DNA of 64,000 nucleotides. It comes from Halomonas beimenensis. Its GTDB lineage: Bacteria > Pseudomonadota > Gammaproteobacteria > Pseudomonadales > Halomonadaceae. Location of the stretch: contig NZ_CP021435.1 of the NCBI RefSeq assembly GCF_002549795.1, positions 3,989,031 to 4,053,030 of the forward strand, given 5' to 3'. Position 1 is the first letter of the stretch. Each line of letters begins with the position of its first letter. Of this stretch, positions 1 to 8,852 are shown in pieces. The position numbers and the translations under genes are program-made. The notes below the pieces were generated by a model, which was not told the origin of the DNA, ran no database searches, and was given only the letters and a program-made list of their open reading frames with translations.

Positions 1-4
1 GACA

Positions 5-1165
5 CTAGCCTAGCAACGGCGGTGCAGCCCGCGCCAGTTCGACTTTCCGACGTACGCAGGCGCCTGTCAACGCAAATCCGATCAAACGTCCGTCCTGATC
101 CTCGGCCAGGGCGCTCAGGTCCCGCCCCTCCCCCTCGATCCGCCAGCGGTCCGGGGGCGAGGTCGGGGGCAGCGAGACCACCGGCAGCAACGGGGTCTTG
201 ACCAGCACCGGCCAGGGACCGTAGCTCACCGGGGTCGACGTGCCTGCCAGGGTCCGGGCCAACGCCTTGGCGCCGGCCTGAAGCGGCTGGACGTACATGG
301 CATTGAGACCGTCGACGCAGGCCACATCCCCCAGGGCATGGATGCCGGGCACGGAGGTGGCGAGATGGCGGTCGGTGTGAATCCCCGCCGGCCCCACCGC
401 GACGCCCACCGCCGCCGCCAGCTGGCTGCGGGGTCTCAGGCCGGTGGCAACCAGCACCAGATCGGCCTCCAGGGCCGTGCCGTCGTCCAGGGCCAGCCCG
501 ACCCGACTGCCGATGGCCGCCAGCTCCTGGACCAGGCGGCCGGTATGGAGCCGGATGCCGGCCTCGACGAAGGCCTCGCCCAGGGCACGTCCCAAGGGTT
601 CGGGCAACAACCTGGGCAGGGGGGCCGCTTCCGGGGCGACCAGCTCGACCCGATGACCTCCGGCGGCCAGGTCGTTGGCGAATTCGCAGCCCACCAGCCC
701 GATACCGACGATCGCGACCCGCGCCGGACGTCCCAGGGCCGCCAGGGCCCCGTGAAAGGTCCGGTAATCGTCGAGGTCATTGATGGTATGGACCCGGTCG
801 GCCACCGCCTCGGGAATCGCGAAGGGCGGCTCGGGGACGGCGCCGGTGGCCAGCACCAGTTCGCCATAGGGCAGTCGTTCGGCGCCGATGGCGAGCGTTC
901 GCGCCACGGGGTCGATGCCGTCGACCCGCGTGTGGGTGCGCATCACCACCCGGAGCGTCTCGGCGACTTCCAGGGCATCCCGGGCGGCCAGGCGCTCGGG
1001 AGGCAGCCGCTTGGCGAAGCCGGTGGAGAGCAGCGGCTTGGAATAGTCCTCGCCGCCGTCGGCGGTGATCAGGGTGATGGGGCGCTCGGGCTGCAGGGCC
1101 CGGACCTGGCGCACCAGGCCAAGCCCGGCCATGCCGGAGCCGATGATGGTCAGGGGAGCGGTCAT
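5..1165 (-). CDS. rubB: Rubredoxin-NAD(+) reductase-like FAD oxidoreductase
   Basis: A 386-residue FAD-dependent pyridine-nucleotide-disulphide oxidoreductase. The N-terminus has the FAD Rossmann motif GSGMAG (about residues 9-14), a central NAD-binding segment VGIGLVGCEF (about 150-160) and a C-terminal FAD motif ALGDVA (about 275). It lacks a CxxxxC redox pair, as expected for reductases that pass electrons from NAD(P)H to a one-electron carrier such as rubredoxin. Length and motifs match rubredoxin reductases of the AlkT/RubB type. Position next to ubiC-ubiA mirrors the Pseudomonas arrangement. No rubredoxin gene is visible between it and ubiC, so its partner must lie outside the window or be something else. 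A ferredoxin reductase role cannot be excluded. Confidence 0.78.
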   Translation of the reverse strand: MTAPLTIIGSGMAGLGLVRQVRALQPERPITLITADGGEDYSKPLLSTGFAKRLPPERLAARDALEVAETLRVVMRTHTRVDGIDPVARTLAIGAERLPYGELVLATGAVPEPPFAIPEAVADRVHTINDLDDYRTFHGALAALGRPARVAIVGIGLVGCEFANDLAAGGHRVELVAPEAAPLPRLLPEPLGRALGEAFVEAGIRLHTGRLVQELAAIGSRVGLALDDGTALEADLVLVATGLRPRSQLAAAVGVAVGPAGIHTDRHLATSVPGIHALGDVACVDGLNAMYVQPLQAGAKALARTLAGTSTPVSYGPWPVLVKTPLLPVVSLPPTSPPDRWRIEGEGRDLSALAEDQDGRLIGFALTGACVRRKVELARAAPPLLG

Positions 1166-1279
1166 GGGCTTCCTCGCTGAGAGGGACGCGACGGGCCGTT
1201 ATCGGACGGCCGCCACGGGATGGCGTCTCGGCGCGACATGGTACACTAGCCGCCCCCTGGATTGGATGCGGAGTGACCC

Positions 1280-1816
1280 TTGAGCAACGGCCCGGCTATC
1301 GTCCCCCGATGGCGACCCCTGGCGGCGGCCCGTCCGGCCATGAGTCCCGAGTGGTGGCGCTGGGTCGCCTCCCGCGACTCCCTCACCGCGCGGTTGACCG
1401 AGGCCGGGTACCCCCGCCGCTTCCGGGTGCGCCTGCTCGACCAGCGACTGGGCCGCCCGCGGCGAGACGAGGCCCAGGCCCTCGGGCTCAGCCCGACACG
1501 CCTGGCCTGGTTGCGAGAGGTCGCCCTGCATCTCGACGACCGCACCTGGGTGGTGGCCCGCTCGGTGGCGCCCTTGAACCGCCTGCGAGGCCAGCGCCTC
1601 GACCGCCTCGGCGAACGCTCGCTGGGCAGCTGGCTGTTCCGCCAGCCGGACCTGGAGCGCGGCCCCATCGAGGTCAGCGCCGACCCCGCGCCCTTCCGGG
1701 CCGCGCCCGGCCCCTGGGGACGACGCTCGGTGTTCCGTCATGGCCGCTTCGCGGTGCTGGTGCAGGAGTTCTTCCTGGAGGCCATGATGGATGACCTGGC
1801 CCTCCCGCCACGTTAG
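1280..1816 (+). CDS. ubiC: Chorismate--pyruvate lyase
   Basis: A 178-residue cytoplasmic enzyme that removes pyruvate from chorismate to give 4-hydroxybenzoate, the first committed step of ubiquinone synthesis. The sequence has the UbiC features: WLRE (about residue 74), the VVARS segment (about 92-96), LGSWLF in the middle and a C-terminal LVQEFFL. The frame opens with TTG at 1280. A later ATG at 1340 would remove about 20 residues, and which start is used is unsettled because neither has a strong Shine-Dalgarno sequence. ubiA follows 37 bases downstream, so the two first enzymes of the pathway are co-transcribed. Confidence 0.88.
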   Translation: MSNGPAIVPRWRPLAAARPAMSPEWWRWVASRDSLTARLTEAGYPRRFRVRLLDQRLGRPRRDEAQALGLSPTRLAWLREVALHLDDRTWVVARSVAPLNRLRGQRLDRLGERSLGSWLFRQPDLERGPIEVSADPAPFRAAPGPWGRRSVFRHGRFAVLVQEFFLEAMMDDLALPPR

Positions 1817-1853
1817 CCTTGCCCTACTCCTTTCGACCAACCGAGAGACCCAG

Positions 1854-2747
1854 ATGGAACGTACGCTGATGCGCCCCAAGGGGCTGGCCCGGCTGCCCGA
1901 CTTCCTGCACCTGACCCGCCTCGACCGGCCCATCGGCACCTGGCTGCTGATGTGGCCCACCCTCTGGGCCCTGTGGGTGGCCGCGGAGGGCCTGCCGGAG
2001 CGCCATCTGCTGCTGATCTTCGTCGCCGGGGTCTACCTGATGCGGGCCGCGGGCTGCGTGATCAACGACTACGCCGATCGCCACTTCGACGGACACGTCA
2101 AGCGTACCCGGGACCGCCCCCTGGCCACGGGCCGCATCGCCGAGGGGGAGGCCCAGGTGCTGTTCGGCGTGCTGGTGACGGCGGCCTTCGTGCTGGTGTG
2201 CTTCACCAACCTTTTCACCGTGATGCTTTCCCTGGTCGGGGTGGTGCTGGCCGCGGTGTATCCCTTCATGAAGCGCTACACCCATCTGCCCCAGGTGGTG
2301 CTGGGCGCGGCCTTCTCCTGGGCGATCCCCATGGCCTTCGGCGCCGTGCTCGGCCGGGTGCCGATGGAAGCCTGGCTGCTGTTCGCCGCCAACCTCGCCT
2401 GGACCGTGGCCTACGACACCGAATACGCCATGGTCGACCGGGACGACGACCTCCGGATCGGCATCAAGTCCACCGCCGTGCTCTTCGGCCGCGCCGACCG
2501 CCTGATGATCGGCCTGCTGCAGCTCGTCACCCTGGGGCTGCTGGGCTGGGCCGGCCAGCACCTGGGCCTCGGCGGCTTCTTCTGGCTCGGGCTCGCGGCC
2601 ATGGCGGCCACCTTCGTCCACCAGCATCGGCTGATCCGCGGGCGGGAACGCGAGCGCTGCTTCCGGGCCTTCCTCAACAACCACTGGTCGGGGCTGCTGG
2701 TATTCGCCGGCGTGGCCCTGGCCCTCTGGCCCGGCCCGGGGAGCTGA
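1854..2747 (+). CDS. ubiA: 4-hydroxybenzoate polyprenyltransferase
   Basis: A 297-residue integral membrane prenyltransferase that attaches the polyprenyl tail to 4-hydroxybenzoate in ubiquinone synthesis. The two Asp-rich diphosphate/Mg2+ sites are visible: NDYADRHFD (about residues 72-80) and [12 protein letters not shown] (about 188-199). About eight hydrophobic helices follow one another through the protein. The ATG at 1854, after a purine-rich GAGAGACC, gives the normal UbiA N-terminus. The frame is open further upstream to 1791 but that part overlaps ubiC and looks non-coding. It is the second gene of a ubiCA operon. Confidence 0.94.
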   Translation: MERTLMRPKGLARLPDFLHLTRLDRPIGTWLLMWPTLWALWVAAEGLPERHLLLIFVAGVYLMRAAGCVINDYADRHFDGHVKRTRDRPLATGRIAEGEAQVLFGVLVTAAFVLVCFTNLFTVMLSLVGVVLAAVYPFMKRYTHLPQVVLGAAFSWAIPMAFGAVLGRVPMEAWLLFAANLAWTVAYDTEYAMVDRDDDLRIGIKSTAVLFGRADRLMIGLLQLVTLGLLGWAGQHLGLGGFFWLGLAAMAATFVHQHRLIRGRERERCFRAFLNNHWSGLLVFAGVALALWPGPGS

Positions 2748-2767
2748 GCGAGGGCGACAGGCGACGA

Positions 2768-2785
2768 CTGTCACGGTATTGTCAC
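2768..2785 (+). promoter_or_regulatory. PHO box upstream of phoB
   Basis: CTGTCAC-GGTA-TTGTCAC is a pair of 7-base direct repeats with an 11-base period, the arrangement bound by PhoB (consensus CTGTCAT-N4-CTGTCAT). Further half-sites CTGTCAT occur at 2795 and 2812. The box ends 57 bases before the phoB start, consistent with autoregulation of phoBR. Confidence 0.7.
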
Positions 2786-2842
2786 AAGGACATGCTGTCA
2801 TCGTCACCAACCTGTCATTGACCTTGACCATGAGGCCCCGGG

Positions 2843-3532
2843 ATGACCGCCAAGACCGTTCTGATCGTCGATGATGAGGCGCCGATCCGCGAGATGATCG
2901 CCGTGGCGCTGGAGATGGCCGACTATCGCGTCCTCGAGGCGGACAATGCCCAGACCGCCCACGCCATGGTGGTCGACCACCAGCCCGACCTGGTCCTGCT
3001 GGACTGGATGATGCCCGGCACCAGCGGCATCGAGCTCGCCCGCCGCCTCAAGCGCGACGAAAGCACCGCCGAGCTGCCGATCATCATGCTCACCGCCAAG
3101 GGCGAGGAGGACAACAAGATCCAGGGGCTGGAATCCGGGGCCGACGACTACATCACCAAGCCCTTTTCCCCCCGGGAGCTGGTGGCTCGCCTCAAGGCGG
3201 TGCTGCGACGTGCCACCCCCCGGGGCGTGGAGGAACCGGTGGAGGTCGAGGGCCTGGTACTCGACCCGGTCAGCCACCGGGTCAGCGTCGACGGCAAGTC
3301 CCTGGAGATCGGCCCCACCGAGTACCGGCTGCTGCAGTTCTTCATGACGCACCAGGAACGGGCCTACACCCGTGGCCAACTCCTCGACCAGGTCTGGGGC
3401 GGCAACGTCTATGTGGAGGAACGCACCGTGGACGTGCACATCCGCCGCCTGCGCAAGGCCCTGGGCGAGCCCCACCAGCAGCTGATCCAGACCGTACGCG
3501 GCACCGGCTACCGCTTCTCCGCCAAGGGCTGA
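2843..3532 (+). CDS. phoB: Phosphate-regulon response regulator PhoB
   Basis: A 229-residue response regulator that activates phosphate-starvation genes after phosphorylation by PhoR. The receiver domain (about residues 1-120) has the acidic pair D10/D11, phospho-acceptor D54 in LLDWMMPG, and the conserved Lys in MLTAKGEE. The C-terminal winged-helix OmpR/PhoB DNA-binding domain (about 130-228) ends with the typical IRRLRKAL and [10 protein letters not shown]. phoR starts one base after the stop, so expression is tightly coupled. PHO boxes upstream indicate autoregulation. The pst operon on the opposite strand downstream is the expected target. Confidence 0.96.
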   Translation: MTAKTVLIVDDEAPIREMIAVALEMADYRVLEADNAQTAHAMVVDHQPDLVLLDWMMPGTSGIELARRLKRDESTAELPIIMLTAKGEEDNKIQGLESGADDYITKPFSPRELVARLKAVLRRATPRGVEEPVEVEGLVLDPVSHRVSVDGKSLEIGPTEYRLLQFFMTHQERAYTRGQLLDQVWGGNVYVEERTVDVHIRRLRKALGEPHQQLIQTVRGTGYRFSAKG

Positions 3533-3533
3533 C

Positions 3534-4853
3534 GTGAACCGGCTGTGGCGACGAGAGCTCTGGAGGCTGGCGGCACTGGTCGCCATCGGCCTGCTGGTCG
3601 GCTGGCCCTTCGACGCCATCGGCCTCGGGGTGGCGGCGGCCCTGGGCCTCTACCTCGCCTATCAGCTGCGCCGGCTGCACGCCCTGCAGGAATGGCTGAC
3701 CCACCATCCCCATGACGAGCCCCCCTCCGCCTCGGGACTCTGGGGCGAACTCTTCGATCGCCTCTACCGTTACCAGAAGGCTCAGCGCATCACCCAGCGC
3801 CGGCTGCGCGACACCCTGAGACGCATCCAGGAATCCTCCGAGGCGATGCGCGACAGCGTCGTCATGCTCGACCGGCACGGCGACATGGAATGGTGGAACA
3901 GCGCCGCCGAGCGCATGCTGGGCCTGCAGCCCGCCCATGATCGCGGCCAGCACATCACCAACCTGCTGCGGGACCCGCGCTTCGTCGACTACTTTCACGC
4001 CCGGGACTACCGCGAGCCCCTGACGCTGCCCTCGCCCATCGACGAGCGGATGATCCTGCAGTTCCAGATCACCCTGTACGGCGATGACGAGCGCCTGGTG
4101 ATGGCCCGGGACATCACGCGACTTCATCGCCTCGAGGAGATGCGCCGGGACTTCGTCGCCAACGTCTCCCACGAGCTGCGCACCCCCCTCACCGTGCTGG
4201 CGGGCTATCTCGAGACCTACGGCGACATGGCCGAGCAGCTGCCGCCGCGCCTGGCCCGCGGCCTGCAGCAGATGCAGAGCCAGACCACCCGGATGCAGAA
4301 CCTGGTCAACGACCTGCTGCTGCTGTCACGCCTGGAGAACGACCAGGGCGGCCAGGACGACGCCCGCCTCGATCCGGCCAGCCTGCTCGAGACGGTGCGT
4401 CGGGACGCCGAGGCCCTCTCGGGGGGACACCACCGGATCGAGGTGGAGGTCACGGAGACAAGGGGCCTGCTCGGTTCGGAGAAGGAACTCCACAGCGCCG
4501 TCTCCAACCTGGCCTTCAACGCGGTGCGCTATGCCGGCGAGGACTGCCATATCGTGCTGCGCTGGCGCCCCTGCCGGGACGGCGCCTGCCTGGACGTGGA
4601 GGACGACGGCGAAGGGATCGACCCCCTGCATATCCCGAGACTCACCGAACGCTTCTACCGCGTCGACAAGGGCCGCAGCACCGCCACCGGGGGCACCGGG
4701 CTGGGGCTGGCCATCGTCAAGCACGTGCTGCTGCGCCACGACGCCCGCCTGGAGATCGACTCCAGGCCCGGCGAGGGCGCCACCTTCCGCTGCGTCTTCC
4801 CGGCCGGCCGCCTGGTCGACGACCGCCCCCAGGTCGACTGCCGCCGTGCCTGA
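3534..4853 (+). CDS. phoR: Phosphate-regulon sensor histidine kinase PhoR
   Basis: A 439-residue inner-membrane sensor kinase. Two N-terminal hydrophobic segments (about residues 12-24 and 28-44) form the PhoR hairpin; a PAS domain follows (about 100-190). The H-box FVANVSHELRTP places the phospho-accepting His at about 213, and the HATPase N, G1 and G2 boxes (NLAFNAVRYA, DDGEGI, GTGLGLAIVKH) lie in the C-terminal third. There is almost no periplasmic sensor, as usual for PhoR, which reads phosphate status through PstSCAB-PhoU. The start is GTG at 3534, one base after the phoB stop. Confidence 0.95.
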   Translation: MNRLWRRELWRLAALVAIGLLVGWPFDAIGLGVAAALGLYLAYQLRRLHALQEWLTHHPHDEPPSASGLWGELFDRLYRYQKAQRITQRRLRDTLRRIQESSEAMRDSVVMLDRHGDMEWWNSAAERMLGLQPAHDRGQHITNLLRDPRFVDYFHARDYREPLTLPSPIDERMILQFQITLYGDDERLVMARDITRLHRLEEMRRDFVANVSHELRTPLTVLAGYLETYGDMAEQLPPRLARGLQQMQSQTTRMQNLVNDLLLLSRLENDQGGQDDARLDPASLLETVRRDAEALSGGHHRIEVEVTETRGLLGSEKELHSAVSNLAFNAVRYAGEDCHIVLRWRPCRDGACLDVEDDGEGIDPLHIPRLTERFYRVDKGRSTATGGTGLGLAIVKHVLLRHDARLEIDSRPGEGATFRCVFPAGRLVDDRPQVDCRRA

Positions 4854-4870
4854 CTCGAGGCGTCGGCGCC

Positions 4871-5620
4871 TCAGCGAACCGGCGGTACCGGGGAGCCGGC
4901 CGAGGGGGCGAGATGCCGGTAATGCCGATCCCACATCAGCACCGCGCCGGCCACCGCCCCGGGCAGCAGGAAGAGGTTGGCCAGGGGCAGCCAGGTGATC
5001 AGGGTGACCCAGCCGCCGTAGCTCAGCGTCGCCCAGCGTCGCGCGCCGAGGCGCCGGCGCATGTCGGCGAAGGACACCTTGTTGTTGTCCATCGGGTAGT
5101 CGAGGTAGGTGATCGCCAGGGTCCAGGCCGAGAACAGCGCCCAGAGCACGGGGGCGATGAGGTTGAGCACCGGCACCCAGCTGATCACGAACAGCACCGC
5201 CATGCGCGGCAGGATGTAGGCCAGCTTGACCAGCTCGCGCCCCAGGGCATCGACGGCGGCCCGCAGGAAGCCGCGATCGTCCAGCGGGGGCTGGCCGGTG
5301 ACCTCGCGTTCGACCTTCTCGGCCAGGAAGCCGTAGAAGGGCGCGGCGATCAGGTGGGTCACCAGGGTGAAGCTGAAGAACACGATCACCACCAGGCTGA
5401 TCAGGAACAGCGGCCAGATCAGCCAGGACAGCCAGTCGAGCCAGGCCGGTACCATCCCCATCCAGCCTTCCAGCCAGCCGCCGAAGTGGCTGAGGACATA
5501 GGCCAGCATGACCGCATAGACCACCAGGTTGGTCAGGATCGGCAGGAACACGTAGCGCCGCAGTCCCGGGGCATAGACCAGTCGGGTCCCCCGGCTCAGC
5601 GCCGTGAAGGCATCCAGCAT
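4871..5620 (-). CDS. cysZ: CysZ-like sulphate permease (EI24 family)
   Basis: A 249-residue inner-membrane protein of the CysZ/EI24 family, known for sulphate uptake feeding cysteine synthesis. Four hydrophobic blocks are visible, with family segments RGTRLVYAPGLRRYVFLPI near the N-terminus, PFYGFLAEKVE mid-protein and the late YLDYPMDN motif. I chose the ATG at 5620 because GGAGG lies 11 bases upstream; an in-frame ATG at 5638 has no such site. It sits between phoR (convergent, 17 bases apart) and phoU, so it interrupts the Pho cluster without an obvious phosphate role. Confidence 0.85.
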   Translation of the reverse strand: MLDAFTALSRGTRLVYAPGLRRYVFLPILTNLVVYAVMLAYVLSHFGGWLEGWMGMVPAWLDWLSWLIWPLFLISLVVIVFFSFTLVTHLIAAPFYGFLAEKVEREVTGQPPLDDRGFLRAAVDALGRELVKLAYILPRMAVLFVISWVPVLNLIAPVLWALFSAWTLAITYLDYPMDNNKVSFADMRRRLGARRWATLSYGGWVTLITWLPLANLFLLPGAVAGAVLMWDRHYRHLAPSAGSPVPPVR

Positions 5621-5702
5621 GAGTGTCTTTTCCTCCATCACGACGACGCCGGCCGTCGCCCGCGGGGCGACGGCCGGCACAGGAAGGGCCAGGCGAACGG
5701 GC

Positions 5703-6428
5703 TTAGCCGTCGCCGAGCACCTCGTCGCCGAGATCATCCGGATCCTGGTGACGGATGTCGAGCCCCTTGACCAGGTAGACCACGTATTCGGCCAGGTTGT
5801 TGGCGTGATCACCGATGCGCTCCAGGGCGCGCAGGATCCACATGATGCCGAGCACCGGGGAGATGGCCCGGGCATCCTCCATCATGAAGGTCATCAGCGA
5901 GCGCATGGCGCTCTGGTACTCGTTGTCGACCTGCTCGTCCTCCTGGACCACCTTGAGCGCCAGCTCGGTGTCGAAGCGGGCGAAGGAGGTCAGGGCGTCC
6001 CGCACCATCTTGCGCACGTGTTCGCTGATGATGCGCACCTCGACGAAGCCCCGGGTCCCGTCGTGGTTTTCCACCAGTTCCAGGGCATTCCGGGCGATCT
6101 TGCTGGCCTCGTCACCGATGCGCTCCAGGTCGGAGGCGGCGCGGATCACCGCCAGGACCAGGCGCAGGTCGGAGGCGGCGGGCTGGCGACGGGCCAGGAC
6201 CCGCGTGCATTCGTCGTCGATCTTGATCTGCATGTCGTTGACGGCGCGATCGTTCTCGACCACCCGCTCGGCCAGGGAGGAGTCGCCGTCGAGCAGGGCA
6301 CGCACCGCGTCCTGCACCTGCTTCTCGACCAGGCCGCCCATGGCCATCAGGTGGGTCTTGAGCTCCTCGAGCTCATGATTGAACTGCCGCGAGATATGCT
6401 GGCTGTGGATATCGCTGGTGATGTCCAT
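5703..6428 (-). CDS. phoU: Phosphate transport regulator PhoU
   Basis: A 241-residue, all-helical cytoplasmic protein that connects the PstSCAB transporter to PhoR and represses PhoR kinase output when phosphate is plentiful. Two tandem three-helix PhoU repeats are evident, each with the family E/DxxxD metal-binding signature (NDRAVNDMQIKIDDE in the first half, EDEQVDNEYQSAM in the second). The protein opens with HISRQFNHELEELKTHLMAMGG, typical of PhoU. It is the last gene of pstC-pstA-pstB-phoU, 25 bases after pstB. Confidence 0.95.
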   Translation of the reverse strand: MDITSDIHSQHISRQFNHELEELKTHLMAMGGLVEKQVQDAVRALLDGDSSLAERVVENDRAVNDMQIKIDDECTRVLARRQPAASDLRLVLAVIRAASDLERIGDEASKIARNALELVENHDGTRGFVEVRIISEHVRKMVRDALTSFARFDTELALKVVQEDEQVDNEYQSAMRSLMTFMMEDARAISPVLGIMWILRALERIGDHANNLAEYVVYLVKGLDIRHQDPDDLGDEVLGDG

Positions 6429-6453
6429 GAGGCTCTCCTCGGGACCCAGGGCG

Positions 6454-7266
6454 TCAAGCCATGCGTCCGGTGATGTAATTCTCGGTGCGCCTGAGGCGCG
6501 GGTTGGTGAAGAGGGTGTCGGTGGGAGCGTACTCCACCAGCTCGCCGTCCTGCAGGAAGGCGGTGTAGTCGGAGACCCGAGCCGCCTGTTGCATGTTGTG
6601 AGTGACCAGCACCAGGGTCAGGCTCGACTTCAGGTTGCGGATCAACTCCTCGACCTTGAGCGTCGAGATGGGATCCAGCGCCGAAGCCGGCTCGTCGAGC
6701 AGCAGCACCTCGGGCCCCACCGCCAGGGTCCGGGCGATCACCAGGCGTTGCTGCTGGCCGCCGGACAGCGACCAGGCGGAGGCCTGGAGCCGGTCCTTCA
6801 CCTCGTCCCACAGGGCCGCCGAACGCAGCGCCCACTCGACGGTGTCGTCGAGGCGTCGCTTGCGCATGCCGCCCTGCAGGCGCAGCCCGAAGGCCACGTT
6901 GTCGTAGATCGACATCGGGAAGGGGTTGGGCGCCTGGAAGACCATGCCCACCCGTCGGCGCAGCTCGGCGACCGACACCTCCGGGGCATGGATGTCCTGT
7001 CCCTCGAGGCGGATCCTGCCTTCCCACTGCACCTCCTCGTTGAGGTCGTGCAGGCGGTTGAGGGCCCGCAGCAGGGTCGACTTGCCGCAGCCGGATGGCC
7101 CGATGAAGGCCGTGACCCGATGCCGCGGCACCCGCAGCGTCAGGTTGCGCAAGGCCGGCTTGTCGCCGTAGCGCAGCCCGAAGCCCGAGACCTCCAGGCT
7201 GGTGGCCTCGGGCGCGAAGTCGACGAAGGCTCCCCGAGAGGGAGCCGGCTCCCGCATGACCGGCAT
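6454..7266 (-). CDS. pstB: Phosphate ABC transporter ATPase PstB
   Basis: A 270-residue ATPase energising high-affinity phosphate import. Walker A is GPSGCGKST (about residues 53-61), the Q-loop lies in [20 protein letters not shown], the signature is LSGGQQQR, Walker [14 protein letters not shown], and the switch His lies in [14 protein letters not shown]. The first 25 residues are a poorly conserved extension. It lies between pstA and phoU on the same strand and completes the PstCAB core. Confidence 0.96.
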   Translation of the reverse strand: MPVMREPAPSRGAFVDFAPEATSLEVSGFGLRYGDKPALRNLTLRVPRHRVTAFIGPSGCGKSTLLRALNRLHDLNEEVQWEGRIRLEGQDIHAPEVSVAELRRRVGMVFQAPNPFPMSIYDNVAFGLRLQGGMRKRRLDDTVEWALRSAALWDEVKDRLQASAWSLSGGQQQRLVIARTLAVGPEVLLLDEPASALDPISTLKVEELIRNLKSSLTLVLVTHNMQQAARVSDYTAFLQDGELVEYAPTDTLFTNPRLRRTENYITGRMA

Positions 7267-7295
7267 CGATTACCCCTTGGCGCGACGGCCTCGCC

Positions 7296-8852
7296 TCAAC
7301 ACTGCGAGAGGGTCCCGTGGCGCGACCTCAGATGATGACGCAGAAATATTGCAGTCAGGTTAAGCAACAGGATCACCAGCACCAGCAGCAGGGCCGTGGC
7401 GTAGATGAGCGGCATCGCCGCCTGCACATCGCCGCCATGGAAGGCCGCGTCGAAGATATGGTACCCCAAATGCATGAACTTCCTCTCAAGATGCAGGAAG
7501 GGGAAGTCGCCGTCCACCGGCACCTGGGGCGCCAGCTTGGCCACTCCCACCAGCATCAGCGGCGCCACCTCCCCCGCCGCCCGGGCCACGGCCAGGATCA
7601 TCCCGGTCAGCATGGCCGGGGTGGCCATCGGCAGCACCACCCGGCTCAGCATCTCCAGTCGGGTCGCCCCCAGGGCCAGGGCGCCCTCCCGCTGGCGGTC
7701 GGGGATGCGCGCCAGCCCCTCCTCGGTGGCCACGATCACCACCGGCAGCGTCAGCAGTGCCAGGGTCAGCGAGGCCCACAACAGCCCCCCCGTGCCGAAG
7801 GTCGGCGAGGGCAGGGTGTCCGCGAAGAACCAGGCGTCCAGGCGCCCGCCGATGCCGTAGACGAAGACGCCGAGACCGAAGACGCCGTAGACGATGGACG
7901 GCACCCCGGCGAGGTTGCGCACCCCGATCCGGACCAGCCGGGTCAGCCGGCCCTGGTGGGCCACCTCATTGAGGTAGACCGCCGCCAGCACGCCGAAGGG
8001 CGTGACCAGCAGCGACATCACCATGACCAGCAGCACGGTGCCGAAGATCGCCGGCCAGACGCCCCCGGCGGTGTTGGCGGCCCGTGGGCCCTCGGACAGG
8101 AACCGCCAGGCTCCTCGGCCCCAGGCCCCCAGCTTGGCGAGCACGCCCATGGCATTGGGCCGGGTGGCCCTCAGCACCTCCTCGACGGGCTGCACGAGAC
8201 GCCGCCCATCGGCGGTCGCGAGGATCAGCCGATCGCCGGCCATCGCCGCCCGTCGCTCTCGCAGCCGTGCCTGCAGGGCCTGCAGGGCATCGGTCGCCGC
8301 CGCATCCGCCTCCCCCGACTCGAGCCGCCGGACCAGGGGCGACAGGGTCTGCTCGCGCCAGCGTTCGAGGGCCTCGCGCTGCCGTTCCAGGGTCCCCAGG
8401 CGCGACTGCAGGGCCGACCAGGCCGCCTCGCCCTCGAGCCGAGGGCCCTGCTCGGGAACCCAGGCCACGAGCCGCCCCACCAGCTCCCCCCAGTGCCGGC
8501 GCTCCAGCGATACCAGCTCACGGGGATGGCTCACCGTCTCGATCGCGGCCACGGGCACCCAGGCCCAGATGTCGCCATCCAGCTCGCGATTGCCGGTGCG
8601 ATAGAGTCGCTCCCGGCCCTCGCCATCGGGCAGCGGCACCTCCTTGACCTCGCGACCGGCCAGCTGACGGCCGTCCTCCAGGGTGACCAGGGCGATATCG
8701 CCCGGCCAGAAGTGCCCCAGGCCGCGGATCGCCAGCAATCCCAGCAGCAGTGCCAGCAGCGCGACCGACAGCGTCACGCTGCCGGCGGCCAGCCAGGCCC
8801 AGGGGCCTTCTCCCCTGGGGAGACGGGCCCGTCCTTGCCACCACCGGCTCAC
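7296..8852 (-). CDS. pstA: Phosphate ABC transporter permease PstA (extended form)
   Basis: A 518-residue permease, much longer than the roughly 300-residue enterobacterial PstA. After one N-terminal membrane segment (about residues 20-45) there is a long soluble region (about 46-215) with a Glu/Arg/Leu-rich helical stretch, then the usual permease domain with five to six helices and the EAA loop EGALALGATRLEMLSRVVLPMA. This matches the long PstA of pseudomonads with the DUF3333-type insertion. GTG at 8852 overlaps the pstC stop as GTGA, so translation is coupled. Open frame extends further upstream but that is a shadow over pstC. Confidence 0.92.
   Translation of the reverse strand: MSRWWQGRARLPRGEGPWAWLAAGSVTLSVALLALLLGLLAIRGLGHFWPGDIALVTLEDGRQLAGREVKEVPLPDGEGRERLYRTGNRELDGDIWAWVPVAAIETVSHPRELVSLERRHWGELVGRLVAWVPEQGPRLEGEAAWSALQSRLGTLERQREALERWREQTLSPLVRRLESGEADAAATDALQALQARLRERRAAMAGDRLILATADGRRLVQPVEEVLRATRPNAMGVLAKLGAWGRGAWRFLSEGPRAANTAGGVWPAIFGTVLLVMVMSLLVTPFGVLAAVYLNEVAHQGRLTRLVRIGVRNLAGVPSIVYGVFGLGVFVYGIGGRLDAWFFADTLPSPTFGTGGLLWASLTLALLTLPVVIVATEEGLARIPDRQREGALALGATRLEMLSRVVLPMATPAMLTGMILAVARAAGEVAPLMLVGVAKLAPQVPVDGDFPFLHLERKFMHLGYHIFDAAFHGGDVQAAMPLIYATALLLVLVILLLNLTAIFLRHHLRSRHGTLSQC

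Noticed and set aside
1194..1211. GGCCGT/ACGGCC hairpin upstream of ubiC as an attenuator
   Set aside because: Short stem, no T tract and no leader peptide; equally explained by chance in GC-rich DNA.
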